From: Clostridium uliginosum
GTDB lineage: Bacteria > Bacillota > Clostridia > Clostridiales > Clostridiaceae
Assembly: GCF_900112485.1 (NCBI RefSeq)
Contig: NZ_FOMG01000019.1
Coordinates: forward strand, 1-64,000
Reading direction: 5' to 3'
Length of the DNA: 64,000 nt
Shown: positions 53,345 through 62,002 of the stretch, piece after piece
Layout of the letters: the number at the start of each line of letters is the position of its first letter
Numbering within the stretch: position 1 is the first letter of the stretch
Notes under the pieces: generated by a model
Told to the model about the DNA's origin: nothing
What the model saw: the letters and a program-made list of their open reading frames with translations, nothing else
Database searches by the model: none
Program-made: the position numbers and the translations under genes

Positions 53345-55768
53345 TTAAAATAATTCTGGTAATTCATCTGATCCTACTTTTAATATTGCTATTCCTTCAG
53401 CATTATCAATTTTTAATTTATTATCATAATTACCTGTTTCATCAGGTAATATTTCATTGTATAAAATCAAGATACGATCCCCAGCTTGCGAAACATTATT
53501 AAAAGCAAACGTATAATTATTTTTATCTCCCTTGCTCATTTCTCCAATACTAATTAATCCATCTGTACCTACTTTATAAACCTTAATGCTTCCATCAACA
53601 ATTCCATTTGGAATATTAAGATTAGCTGTACTTCCATTACTATATACATTAAATGTTGCTCCTAAACGTACTTTAGCTTCCTTTAAAAATATCTCTGATG
53701 CTGTATTAGTATCTATATTAGGATCATTCCCATCCATACCTTTATAAAGTCCATGATTTACAGTTTCAATACCTCGTATTATTATAGTGGGTGTCTTTAT
53801 TGGTTTATTTACTAAATTTCCTGTAAAATTCTTATATGATATTTTATTATTGGTTGTCCCAAATCCTAAGCTTCCATATTTCCCCTTTGATGCTTTTATC
53901 TTAAATATTATATCTATAGGCTTTGTTTGTTTCCACACATTTTTTCCATCTTCATTCTTCAAAGTATATTCAATATGTGGCAATGTCACTGTACGGATTT
54001 TTCCTTCACCTTCTAGTACGCTACCATCCACTGCATCAAAATTTTCTCCTAAGTCAAAATTTAACTTAGCATCAGTAATTGTTAATGATTTATTAGTTGA
54101 ATCTAAACTCTCTTCCCCAATATTATATTCAAAAGAATCTGTATCAATCTTATATTTAACTTCTATTTCTTCAGATGGATTTGCTGGATTTGGACTTGCA
54201 CTAATGAAATTTGCTTTTATATCAGGTAATTGATTATCTTTTATTTTAATTATTAAATCATCAGAAATTTTTACTGGTATTGTTATTAAATCATTCTCCC
54301 ATGAAAATGTTACAGTAGAATCTTTAAATATATCTTTACCTATATACTCGCCTACTTTTTTTCCTTTAATAACAAATTTAAATGATACTTTATCTGCTTC
54401 ATATCTTGCTTTTCCATTTGATTCTGATACCTTTTTATAAATAATATTATTCAGTTTTACTTTATTTCCTTTAATATTTAAACTAAATCCATCATCCGAT
54501 TTAAAATTCATATTCATTTCTAAATTATCAATGGTGTAACTCTTTATTATTTTGTCAGCTATTTGGTCAAATATTTTGTCTATTGCTCCCGCATCAGTAG
54601 CAAAAAAATCATTTTCTGCTCCTCCCATAGAGTCATGAATTTCTTTCATTGTTTTATTTCCATCACTATTTTTAGCACCTAATCCATATCCAATTGAAAA
54701 TACATTACTCTTATTATTTCTAATTATTTCTCCTATTTCTTTGGCGTACCCCTTACAATATCCCTTATTATCCGAATTACCAGTACCTGCAAGTATAGGA
54801 TCAGTGTTATCTATTGATGTATAATAATCATAGTATGTTCTATAGTAAGGATAACCATATCCATTATAATATTGATCATAGTATATTTCTTGCTCTTTGT
54901 TATAATATTGATCATAGTATTGATTGTATTTATCATAGTATCTTCCACAGTATTCATCATAGTATTGATCATTATATTGATTATAATCTCTGTCATACTT
55001 TTTTTCTACAGAATAATAAGTTGGTAGTCCATCTGACATAAATACAATTGATTTGCTTGCATCTGAATCCCCATTCTCTATCATATATTCAGTTTTTCTT
55101 AAACCTTCTCCTGTATTTGTACCTCCATCAGCTCTTAACTTATTTATTATATAATGTAAATTCCAATTATTAGTTTCCCCACTCTTATAATCCTTCTCAT
55201 CATTATTCTTTATAAATGGATTTATTTTTGCATTTGTTGAATAATCTACTATGCCTATTTCTAAATTAGGTATATTTTTCATTTTATCAATAAAATTATT
55301 TGCAGCAGTTTTTAACTCTGCTATTTTAGTTGTATAATGCTCTTCATTCGTCTTATGTTCTTCACAATAATCATTAATCCAATGATGCAAACCAAATCCC
55401 AAATGATTTGGATCTGAGCTGCCATGTTTAATACAATATCTTACTCTTTTATTTGTACATCTTTTATTTCCTGGGTCATTCATACTACCAGAAACGTCTA
55501 GTACCAAAACTATTTCCTTCTTTTGTGGTTTTATTTCCATTTCAAAAGGTTTTGGTGTTATAGTACCTTCAATAGTGATATCTTCGCCTACTAATGCTGG
55601 ATTTGGCTTAGCTTTATTTATTTGTACTTCGAAAGATGGTTCAGTTTGTAGTCTATCATCTGCTTTAATTAAAGGAACATTCATTAAAGTACAAAATACT
55701 ATAATAGTAACAAATAAACTAACTTTTTTAACAACATTTTTCCTGTTCTTTATAATTTCTATTTTCAC
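53345..55768 (-). CDS. Secreted VWA-domain protein at the end of the type IV pilus block
   Basis: 807 aa, GTG start at 55768 after GGGAGGTAAGAAATT. N-terminal signal at about 1-36. The VWA domain (about 84-420) has a complete MIDAS: DVSGSMN at 91-97, the Thr in GGTNTGEGL and the Asp in VFMSDGLPT. Right after the last motif there is a ~65-residue insert made almost wholly of Tyr, Asp, Asn and Gln (QYYDQYYN-like). Four additional Cys residues precede or flank it. Residues 430-807 look like beta-sandwich repeats. There is no LPxTG, wall repeats or C-terminal TM. Its position after pilV/X/W-like genes suggests a pilus-tip adhesin analogous to PilY1; that is inference. Confidence 0.82.
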   Translation of the reverse strand: MKIEIIKNRKNVVKKVSLFVTIIVFCTLMNVPLIKADDRLQTEPSFEVQINKAKPNPALVGEDITIEGTITPKPFEMEIKPQKKEIVLVLDVSGSMNDPGNKRCTNKRVRYCIKHGSSDPNHLGFGLHHWINDYCEEHKTNEEHYTTKIAELKTAANNFIDKMKNIPNLEIGIVDYSTNAKINPFIKNNDEKDYKSGETNNWNLHYIINKLRADGGTNTGEGLRKTEYMIENGDSDASKSIVFMSDGLPTYYSVEKKYDRDYNQYNDQYYDEYCGRYYDKYNQYYDQYYNKEQEIYYDQYYNGYGYPYYRTYYDYYTSIDNTDPILAGTGNSDNKGYCKGYAKEIGEIIRNNKSNVFSIGYGLGAKNSDGNKTMKEIHDSMGGAENDFFATDAGAIDKIFDQIADKIIKSYTIDNLEMNMNFKSDDGFSLNIKGNKVKLNNIIYKKVSESNGKARYEADKVSFKFVIKGKKVGEYIGKDIFKDSTVTFSWENDLITIPVKISDDLIIKIKDNQLPDIKANFISASPNPANPSEEIEVKYKIDTDSFEYNIGEESLDSTNKSLTITDAKLNFDLGENFDAVDGSVLEGEGKIRTVTLPHIEYTLKNEDGKNVWKQTKPIDIIFKIKASKGKYGSLGFGTTNNKISYKNFTGNLVNKPIKTPTIIIRGIETVNHGLYKGMDGNDPNIDTNTASEIFLKEAKVRLGATFNVYSNGSTANLNIPNGIVDGSIKVYKVGTDGLISIGEMSKGDKNNYTFAFNNVSQAGDRILILYNEILPDETGNYDNKLKIDNAEGIAILKVGSDELPELF
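54830..55000 (-). repeat. Low-complexity repeat encoding the Tyr-rich insert
   Basis: Repeated plus-strand units related to ATCATAGTATTGATCATA and ATAATATTGATCATAGTA, in frame within the VWA gene. They encode repeated Y-Y-D-Q and N-Q-Y-Y blocks. Likely length-variable by recombination or slippage. Confidence 0.8.
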
Positions 55769-55800
55769 AATTTCTTACCTCCCTTCATACTTTCTAGAAA

Positions 55801-56328
55801 TTATTCTTTTCCTTTATTTCTAAACGTAATTTTCACAGTTACTGGATACTTTATATCGCTATAGCCTTTCTTTTTAGTTAGTAGAATATTAAATTCAACA
55901 GTCCCAACATTATCTAAATTATCTTTATACTCAATTAAATCTGGGCTTATTTTTATACTTTCTACATTACTTGAAAGTTCTTTTCCATTTATATAAAAAT
56001 TTCTTTCATTATGCTCAATTTTAAATTCGCATTCTTTTCCATCTTTATTATATGAATTTATTACTATGTCTTTTATTTCTTCTAAACTCTCTTTGCCTGA
56101 GATATTTTCTCCTGTAACAGATTCTATCCCTATTGCTTGCATTCCAATATTACTTAAATTTTCTTGAATTGCTTGTCCTTCTGTTTGTAAGGTGGATTTA
56201 ACATCAACATCTGAAATAATTCTGTTATTTGTATTAAACATTCCAAATACCATCCCTAGTATCACAACAGTTAACGCCATAACAATTATCATCTCAACCA
56301 GTGTAAAACCTTTTTTCTTTTTAATCAT
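55801..56328 (-). CDS. PilW/PulJ-like minor prepilin
   Basis: 175 aa. The class III signal MIKKKKG is followed by FTLVEMIIVMALTVVILGMVFGMF: prepilin peptidase cleavage after Gly7, Phe8 methylated, Glu at +5. A globular domain with few Cys follows. Minor pilins of this type prime pilus assembly and form the tip complex. It lies between the giant PilX-like gene and the VWA gene. Its only ribosome-binding candidate, GGAGAT, belongs to the family 1 repeat directly upstream (56333-56408). Confidence 0.85.
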   Translation of the reverse strand: MIKKKKGFTLVEMIIVMALTVVILGMVFGMFNTNNRIISDVDVKSTLQTEGQAIQENLSNIGMQAIGIESVTGENISGKESLEEIKDIVINSYNKDGKECEFKIEHNERNFYINGKELSSNVESIKISPDLIEYKDNLDNVGTVEFNILLTKKKGYSDIKYPVTVKITFRNKGKE

Positions 56329-56332
56329 TACT

Positions 56333-56408
56333 TAAGGCATCTCCAAATAAATAAATAATCAAAAAATACTAAGAATATTTTACTAGTTATTTATTCTACG
56401 ATGCCTAA
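56333..56408. repeat. AGGCACAT-family palindrome (family 1) at the pilW-like start
   Basis: TTAAGGCATCTCCAAATAAAT ... ATTTATTCTACGATGCCTAAAT. It ends 5 bp before the ATG of the prepilin gene. Confidence 0.75.
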
Positions 56409-56449
56409 ATCCACCCCCTTCTTACCAATTCTCAACTATACGTTATTTT

Positions 56450-56580
56450 ATCCTATTGCTACCATTGCTCCCCCCATCTTATATCAAAGTGGGGACTAAG
56501 CACTGCTACACACCTGGATAAGTTCTTCTAAGGCTCAAATTTAGAAAGTATTTCTAATGAACAAACTGCATTTAAACCTA
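56450..56580 (-). other. Unexplained conserved-looking structured segment, IS200/IS605-end-like
   Basis: Minus strand: GAGCCTTAGAAGAACTTATC, CAGGTGTGTAGCAGTGCTTA, GTCCCCACTTTGATATAAGA, TGGGGGGAGC. The CCCCA...TGGGG hairpin (56469-56495), preceded by GTAGCAGTGCTTAG, resembles right ends and omega-RNA tails of clostridial IS200/IS605 (tnpB) elements as I recall them. No tnpA or tnpB is present. It is markedly more GC-rich than its surroundings. The identity is unproven. Confidence 0.3.
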
Positions 56581-56584
56581 AGAA

Positions 56585-59047
56585 TCACTTGATTATTTTC
56601 CAAAGCTTAGTCTTTAAGAACTTATTTAAATCATATTGAACATTTAAATTAGGATTACTACTATCTCCTGTTTCTGATGAATTTGTATCATCACTTGAAT
56701 CTCCAAATACCTCATTAAAAAGTTCAACATTTGAAGCTTTAATTCTGTCACATAAATCTTTATCATATTTTATATTCTTATCTTGATTTCCTTGAATAGT
56801 TAAGTTTCCTTCAGCAATTATATTGCCATTAAAGTTAACTTCTCCATCAATAATAACATCACCAGCAGTTGCTACAAATGCATTCAATTCCCCTTTATCT
56901 GCCTCAATAACTATTGGGGTTTGTTCTGAAATACTTCCACGAGCATTATTATAAGTTCCAGCCGAATTTTTACCTTTAATTATTATTGTCTTATAGTAAT
57001 CATGGTTAAATATAGCTTTTTCATTATTTGACTTTTGACTATCTAAATCATAATCTTGTGGTATATCTTTTAGTTTCATTAAATAATCAACTGGACTTCC
57101 TAAATTCCCTAATGAATCATACCAATTACTACCCACATCTTTTCCCATTGCATATACTTTTGAAGCATATTCTATTTGTTTTTTAGGTATTACAGTATTT
57201 ATATCCATCTTATTTTTATCCATAGTATAACTACTGTCCTTAAGTTGAATTTTTCCTGAAGCATCTTTGTATACAATTGCGCCTATAGAATAAGTACTTT
57301 CTGGTAATGCAATTCCACCTGTATTTTTATCCTCTAATTTGCCATCCCAATACTTTTTAAAATGTTCACTCTTCTTTAAAACATTTTCTTCATTTAATAA
57401 TTGTAATGGCTTATAATAATCAAACTTCTCATTATCATCTAAAGGAGTTGCATAAGCTACATAATTCCCCTTAATCCCAGTAGACTCTCCTGTTTGGTAT
57501 TCAGGTGTTGTATCAATATGAGCTACCCCCATAATGTAAGCTTTATTATTAATCTTAATATTTGAATTTTCATTTCCATTAACTATAATACTACTAGATG
57601 TTCTTTCCGCTGTTCCCTCTGAAGAAGCGTGCATAGTATCACCATATTTAGTATTCTTATCATTAATTCCATAAAAATTATCTATCTCAATATCAGTATC
57701 CTTAGCTTTTAACGTAATATCATTATCTATAATTACTTGTCCACTTTCATCTGAATCTTTATTTACCTTATTGCTTTCATTTTTGTTCTTATCTTGTTTT
57801 GCTGACTTCACAATTAATTGTGAATTTTCTGCTACATCTCCATTGAGTTTTCCAGCATAAACATTCATAGCATATAAATTACCTGTAATAGTTGAATCTA
57901 CATCACTTTCAATATTAAATGTTTTTCCTGTAACTACTTCCCCATTAAACTTTACAGTACTATTTTTTATATTTATTCCACCTTTATATTTATCATAAAC
58001 TTTATTAGTAATTTCATTTTTATCTCCCCAAACAAAAATATCTCCATCTATATCAATCTTACTATTTTTACTAGATCCATTTACATTCATATCTCTGCCA
58101 ACTATCATAGCCTTATCACTTAAACTAACATTGTTTTGTACTTCTGAAGTACTCTCTGAAAAAGCTACATCTTTATAATCAGGAACTACTATATTATAAG
58201 CTACTTGAAGCTGTCTTGTATTTTTTCCATTCACTTTTGCTTGAGAATCTTCAGTTTTAAATTCTGATGTTATTTGTATTTTATAATCATTTCCATTATC
58301 AACAATTCCTAAATTACTTGCTTTTAAAGCTTCTAAAGCTTCTTTTTTTTCTTGATTATCTGGTGATTGGTTTAATTCTTTCTCTAATTCATTTATCCTT
58401 TTTAACTCATCATTATTACATATAAAGAGTTCTGGTTTATTGCTAAAAAAGTCTACTTTTTCATAAGTAAAATCCTTATCTCCTATTTTAAACTCCTTAT
58501 CATTAGCATCTTTATCTTTTAAAGTAATGCTGCTATACTTAGCTTCCTTTATAGATTTTGCAAGTATATCAGAAGGAATTTTTTCTTTATCTTCTACTTC
58601 ATTATTATCATGAGACTTAGATATAAAATTTTTAAAGCTCCTTTTAAATTCAACTTGTGCAAGTTCTTCTACTTTTTCATCAAACTCCTTTTTAGCTTCT
58701 CTCTTAGCTTTTTGAGTTGCATCCTTATCGTTCTTTATTTTCATATATTTTCCCTTAGCATTATTATATTTTTTTAAGTTAGGTCCTCCTTGACAATTTC
58801 CTGCCTTAAATTGTTTTGCTTTAAAATCTCCAAATTTTGCTGCTTTATCAAAAGTTTTCACAATTATGTCGTAGGCAACATCTAGTCCTGATTCTGATGA
58901 ATATAAATTTTCTATCTTTTTACTTTCTATAATTCTCATCTTATAATCACCAACTGTCATTGATAACACAGCTGTCCCTACCGTAATTAAAATACTAAAA
59001 ATAATAACTACAGTAATTAAACTAGACCCTTTCTTTTTCTTTCTCAC
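56585..59047 (-). CDS. Giant PilX-like pilus protein with beta-helix-type cargo
   Basis: 820 aa, far longer than usual PilX proteins (about 150-250 aa). GTG start at 59047, 11 bp after the pilV-like stop. It begins MRKKKKGSSLITVVIIFSI, a prepilin-like helix without the usual Glu at +5, as in PilX/GspK-type minor pilins. A charged helical region spans about 90-260. The remainder (about 280-800) is full of short GDI/V-N-V-N-G and I-x-G-D-V units (GRDMNVNGSS, DIDGDIFVWGD, DVIIDGEVNFNGNIIAEGNL split: DVIIDGEVNFNG, NIIAEGNLTIQG). These look like a bactofilin-like right-handed beta-helix. It probably forms or caps the pilus tip. Confidence 0.75.
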   Translation of the reverse strand: MRKKKKGSSLITVVIIFSILITVGTAVLSMTVGDYKMRIIESKKIENLYSSESGLDVAYDIIVKTFDKAAKFGDFKAKQFKAGNCQGGPNLKKYNNAKGKYMKIKNDKDATQKAKREAKKEFDEKVEELAQVEFKRSFKNFISKSHDNNEVEDKEKIPSDILAKSIKEAKYSSITLKDKDANDKEFKIGDKDFTYEKVDFFSNKPELFICNNDELKRINELEKELNQSPDNQEKKEALEALKASNLGIVDNGNDYKIQITSEFKTEDSQAKVNGKNTRQLQVAYNIVVPDYKDVAFSESTSEVQNNVSLSDKAMIVGRDMNVNGSSKNSKIDIDGDIFVWGDKNEITNKVYDKYKGGINIKNSTVKFNGEVVTGKTFNIESDVDSTITGNLYAMNVYAGKLNGDVAENSQLIVKSAKQDKNKNESNKVNKDSDESGQVIIDNDITLKAKDTDIEIDNFYGINDKNTKYGDTMHASSEGTAERTSSSIIVNGNENSNIKINNKAYIMGVAHIDTTPEYQTGESTGIKGNYVAYATPLDDNEKFDYYKPLQLLNEENVLKKSEHFKKYWDGKLEDKNTGGIALPESTYSIGAIVYKDASGKIQLKDSSYTMDKNKMDINTVIPKKQIEYASKVYAMGKDVGSNWYDSLGNLGSPVDYLMKLKDIPQDYDLDSQKSNNEKAIFNHDYYKTIIIKGKNSAGTYNNARGSISEQTPIVIEADKGELNAFVATAGDVIIDGEVNFNGNIIAEGNLTIQGNQDKNIKYDKDLCDRIKASNVELFNEVFGDSSDDTNSSETGDSSNPNLNVQYDLNKFLKTKLWKIIK

Positions 59048-59058
59048 TTAATCACCGC

Positions 59059-60015
59059 CTACTTAATATCAATATTTTGGCTACTATGTCCAGTAAATAT
59101 AGGAGTACCTTCATTACCATTTTGAGTTACTTTAACTGTTATATCATATAATTCCCCAAGTTTAGATGATTGATTATTTTCTGCACGATTATCATAAACT
59201 TTAACATTTCCCAACTTATTCTTTACTTCTACATCTGTTTTTTCTGACTTTTTCAAGATTATATTTAAAGGACTATCATCTTGGTTGTACACACTTATTT
59301 CTAACTTCTTATATTTATTCTTATCTAATTTACTTTCAACCCTATATTGATCAAAATTAAAAGTTAATTTTATTTGATTCTCTTTATCCTCATCTTTTTT
59401 TATTTCCTTTTCAGTAGTTAAAATCTTATTATTATTCTCATCTTTAATAACTACCACTTTTTCATTTTCTTTTGTCTTCGTATTTATAATTAACTTTATA
59501 GGCTCATCTGACGCAGAATCATATTCCAAATTCCCTTTTGACTTATCATCTTTCACTTTTATAGGGCTATTCTCTCCACTTAACGCTATATTAAAATCAC
59601 AGGTTTTAGGTGCTTTTTCTTCTGATGATTCTTCACTCGATCCCTCTCCTGCTGTTACCTCTTTATCAAGCATTATTGAAGTATTTTTCTTCACTATAAT
59701 CTTTGCATAATACTTTTTATCTTTATCTAAATATCCTTCACCTTCATAATTAGACTTTTCTACACTTTGACTTAGCACTATATCATTAGATAACATAATA
59801 CTGCCAGATTCACTTTTAGTTATATCTCCACTCTTAAATTCTTCAAGAACTTCCTGTCCATACAATGCTGCCTTTTGTTTTACCTCACCAGCTTTATTAT
59901 TATTCATTGCTGATATAACAATTCCATATATTCCGAGCATTAATATTCCAAATAATGCAAATGCTATTATTATTTCTATCAAAGTAAACCCTCTGCGTTT
60001 TCTCTTAACATTCAA
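59059..60015 (-). CDS. pilV: PilV-like minor prepilin
   Basis: 318 aa. TTG start at 60015 with GGTGAGGATTTAAG upstream; no in-frame ATG precedes the prepilin leader. The leader MNVKRKRRG is cleaved before FTLIEIIIAFALFGILMLGI, with Glu at +5. The helix is followed by QEVLEEFKSGD, typical of PilV/GspI proteins, then a long polar domain of Lys, Glu and Asp. It would join the pilus tip complex with the PilX- and PilW-like proteins. It precedes pilX-like and follows pilO by about 95 bp, with a family 3 end (CTATGTTTTAAA...TTTTAAAACATAG) between them. Confidence 0.82.
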   Translation of the reverse strand: MNVKRKRRGFTLIEIIIAFALFGILMLGIYGIVISAMNNNKAGEVKQKAALYGQEVLEEFKSGDITKSESGSIMLSNDIVLSQSVEKSNYEGEGYLDKDKKYYAKIIVKKNTSIMLDKEVTAGEGSSEESSEEKAPKTCDFNIALSGENSPIKVKDDKSKGNLEYDSASDEPIKLIINTKTKENEKVVVIKDENNNKILTTEKEIKKDEDKENQIKLTFNFDQYRVESKLDKNKYKKLEISVYNQDDSPLNIILKKSEKTDVEVKNKLGNVKVYDNRAENNQSSKLGELYDITVKVTQNGNEGTPIFTGHSSQNIDIK

Positions 60016-60071
60016 CTTAAATCCTCACCTACTTATTTAGGATTATCAACAAATATTCTTCTATTTATTAT

Positions 60072-60112
60072 CTATGTTTTAAACTATTAACTCTACTTTT
60101 AAAACATAGCTT
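60072..60112. repeat. Family 3 ends only (CTATGTTTTAA inverted pair)
   Basis: CTATGTTTTAAACTATTAAC and TACTTTTAAAACATAG. It is a minimal palindrome between pilO and the pilV-like gene, probably a deletion product of the larger element. Confidence 0.6.
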
Positions 60113-61427
60113 ATTTATTACTAACACTTATATTGTTTCCATCACCATCTACTACTACTCTTGGACTTTGAGTATCATCACCGCTTACTTCTAAATTCAC
60201 TAACTTATTTGTCTTATTTATAATCTTTATTTTAATTCCAGACTTATCATTTGACGTTACTCTACTTTCACTTAAAACTTGCAATACTATATTGTCTGAA
60301 GTTGGTATAAACTCTATCCCTACCCCTGTATATTGAGTTGGATATGTCCCATTTGATGTCTTATATTTATAATAATACTTATCTCCATTTTTTGTTAACA
60401 CTATTTCAACTTCTTCTTCTTTATTACTATTTGCATAAGCATAAGTACTCCTTAAAGAATCATTACTCTTTCCTATAATAACTGTTGGTAAATCAGAAGT
60501 TATTGATTTTACCGAAACCATAAAATCACTAGTAGCAATATTACTTTCTGATTTTGTACTTCCTACTGCTGCTCCTGCACCAAATGGCACATTCTTGCCA
60601 TAAGTGTTATCCAAATTCCACTTTAAATACTCTTCTAATTCATTTCCAATCTTCGGCATAGCATATATTTCAAGACCCATTATTCCATTTATCTCGTCTA
60701 TGCTTTTTTGAGATATAGTTATGGAGTTAACAACAATTTTTCTTTCATATTTACTTATTGCATTTAAGAAATTATTTAATGAGTTATAACTTCCCTTAAA
60801 ATTCAATTCACACTTAACTTGCTCAATATTCTTTTTATTTGATTTTTTTGAGTCATCTTTACTATTTTTATTATCTGAATTTTGTGTATCATTTGATTTT
60901 GATTCTGAAGATTCATTTATATTTTCAGAATTATTTTTTTCACTATTATTGCCTACATTTTGTTTATCATTATCATTAATAGAATTCTTACTATCTTTAG
61001 AAATCACACTATTATATTTATCAACTATCCCTTGTATTGAGCTTTCTGATAAATTTTCTTTCGACTTTTCTACCTTCTCTACTTCTTGAACAGTTATAGG
61101 CTTAAATGTTAATCCGCCTTCTAATCCACTACTTTTGAGTAATTTATCTATTTCTAAAATTAAATGTTCTTGACTTATAGTTGGATAAAATAAAGCTGAT
61201 TTATTATTTACCTTAGTCTTTAATATTTTAATATCACTTTTTCTTTTTTCTAGAGCATCTATTGTATTCATAGTATTATTATATTTTTGTTCAATTGTGT
61301 TTTTTTCATCAGTCTTTTGAACAATTTTTGAGGTTTGTTTTAAATATACAAATTCATAATATATAAAACCCACTAATACTATTGCTAATATGCTTAACAT
61401 TATCTTTTCTTTTTTACTTATCTTCAT
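60111..61427 (-). CDS. pilO: Type IV pilus alignment protein PilO-like
   Basis: 438 aa. The ATG at 61427 starts 1 bp after the pilN stop and uses AAGGAG inside the pilN end. One N-terminal TM helix (about 9-28), a coiled coil (30-80), then a PilO-type ferredoxin-like fold. A Ser/Asn/Asp/Lys-rich low-complexity linker (about 150-200) and an additional C-terminal beta-rich domain make it about twice the usual PilO length. It pairs with PilN to link the cytosolic PilM ring to the pilus machinery. Confidence 0.85.
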   Translation of the reverse strand: MKISKKEKIMLSILAIVLVGFIYYEFVYLKQTSKIVQKTDEKNTIEQKYNNTMNTIDALEKRKSDIKILKTKVNNKSALFYPTISQEHLILEIDKLLKSSGLEGGLTFKPITVQEVEKVEKSKENLSESSIQGIVDKYNSVISKDSKNSINDNDKQNVGNNSEKNNSENINESSESKSNDTQNSDNKNSKDDSKKSNKKNIEQVKCELNFKGSYNSLNNFLNAISKYERKIVVNSITISQKSIDEINGIMGLEIYAMPKIGNELEEYLKWNLDNTYGKNVPFGAGAAVGSTKSESNIATSDFMVSVKSITSDLPTVIIGKSNDSLRSTYAYANSNKEEEVEIVLTKNGDKYYYKYKTSNGTYPTQYTGVGIEFIPTSDNIVLQVLSESRVTSNDKSGIKIKIINKTNKLVNLEVSGDDTQSPRVVVDGDGNNISVSNK

Positions 61428-61428
61428 A

Positions 61429-61986
61429 TTAATCAACACTCCTTAGTACGCATTTTATCTCAAAGGAATATTCCCCTGATACTGAATTATTATTGTCTAA
61501 GGAATTAACAAAAACCTCTCTTGTATTAGGTAAACCCTTTAAATTATGCTGCATTTCTCCAACAGCTTCCCTGCTCTTTGATACTCCTTGTATAATTACA
61601 ACATCATTCTTTACATCTAAGCTTTTAAAAGAAACATCGCTTGGCACAGTTGAGCTTATATAGTTTAATAACTTATCTGAAACATTGTCTCTCTTATTTA
61701 CAGCATTAGATACATCTGTTAATGCAGATTCATATTTAGTTAAAATTTCTATTTGCGAATTTATACTTTCTGCTTCTTTAAGCTTGTCTTCTATTTCAGG
61801 TGCACTTAGCTTTGCATTATAATCTTCTATGCTTTTATTTAAAGCATATATTCTAAAAGTATTAACTCCTAAGGTTACAACTATTACAAATCCTACTAAA
61901 GCTGCGACTCCATAAATGTATATTAAATTATTCTTCTTTTCTTTATTTTTGCCTTGATAATGACTAAAAAAGTTTATATCTTTCAT
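61429..61986 (-). CDS. pilN: Type IV pilus assembly protein PilN
   Basis: 185 aa. It begins MKDINFFSHYQGKNKEKKN, the short cytosolic tail that docks into PilM (INLL-type motif here DINFF). A TM helix at about 28-48, a coiled coil and a small alpha/beta domain ending in SFEIKCVLRSVD follow. Gene order pilM-pilN-pilO is the standard one. The ATG follows AGAGGGGGATTTAAAAA. Confidence 0.9.
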   Translation of the reverse strand: MKDINFFSHYQGKNKEKKNNLIYIYGVAALVGFVIVVTLGVNTFRIYALNKSIEDYNAKLSAPEIEDKLKEAESINSQIEILTKYESALTDVSNAVNKRDNVSDKLLNYISSTVPSDVSFKSLDVKNDVVIIQGVSKSREAVGEMQHNLKGLPNTREVFVNSLDNNNSVSGEYSFEIKCVLRSVD

Positions 61987-62002
61987 TTTTTAAATCCCCC
62001 TC

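Noticed and set aside
54811-55041. Short frames on both strands in the Tyr-rich repeat
   Set aside because: They are alternative readings of the repetitive DNA inside the VWA gene.
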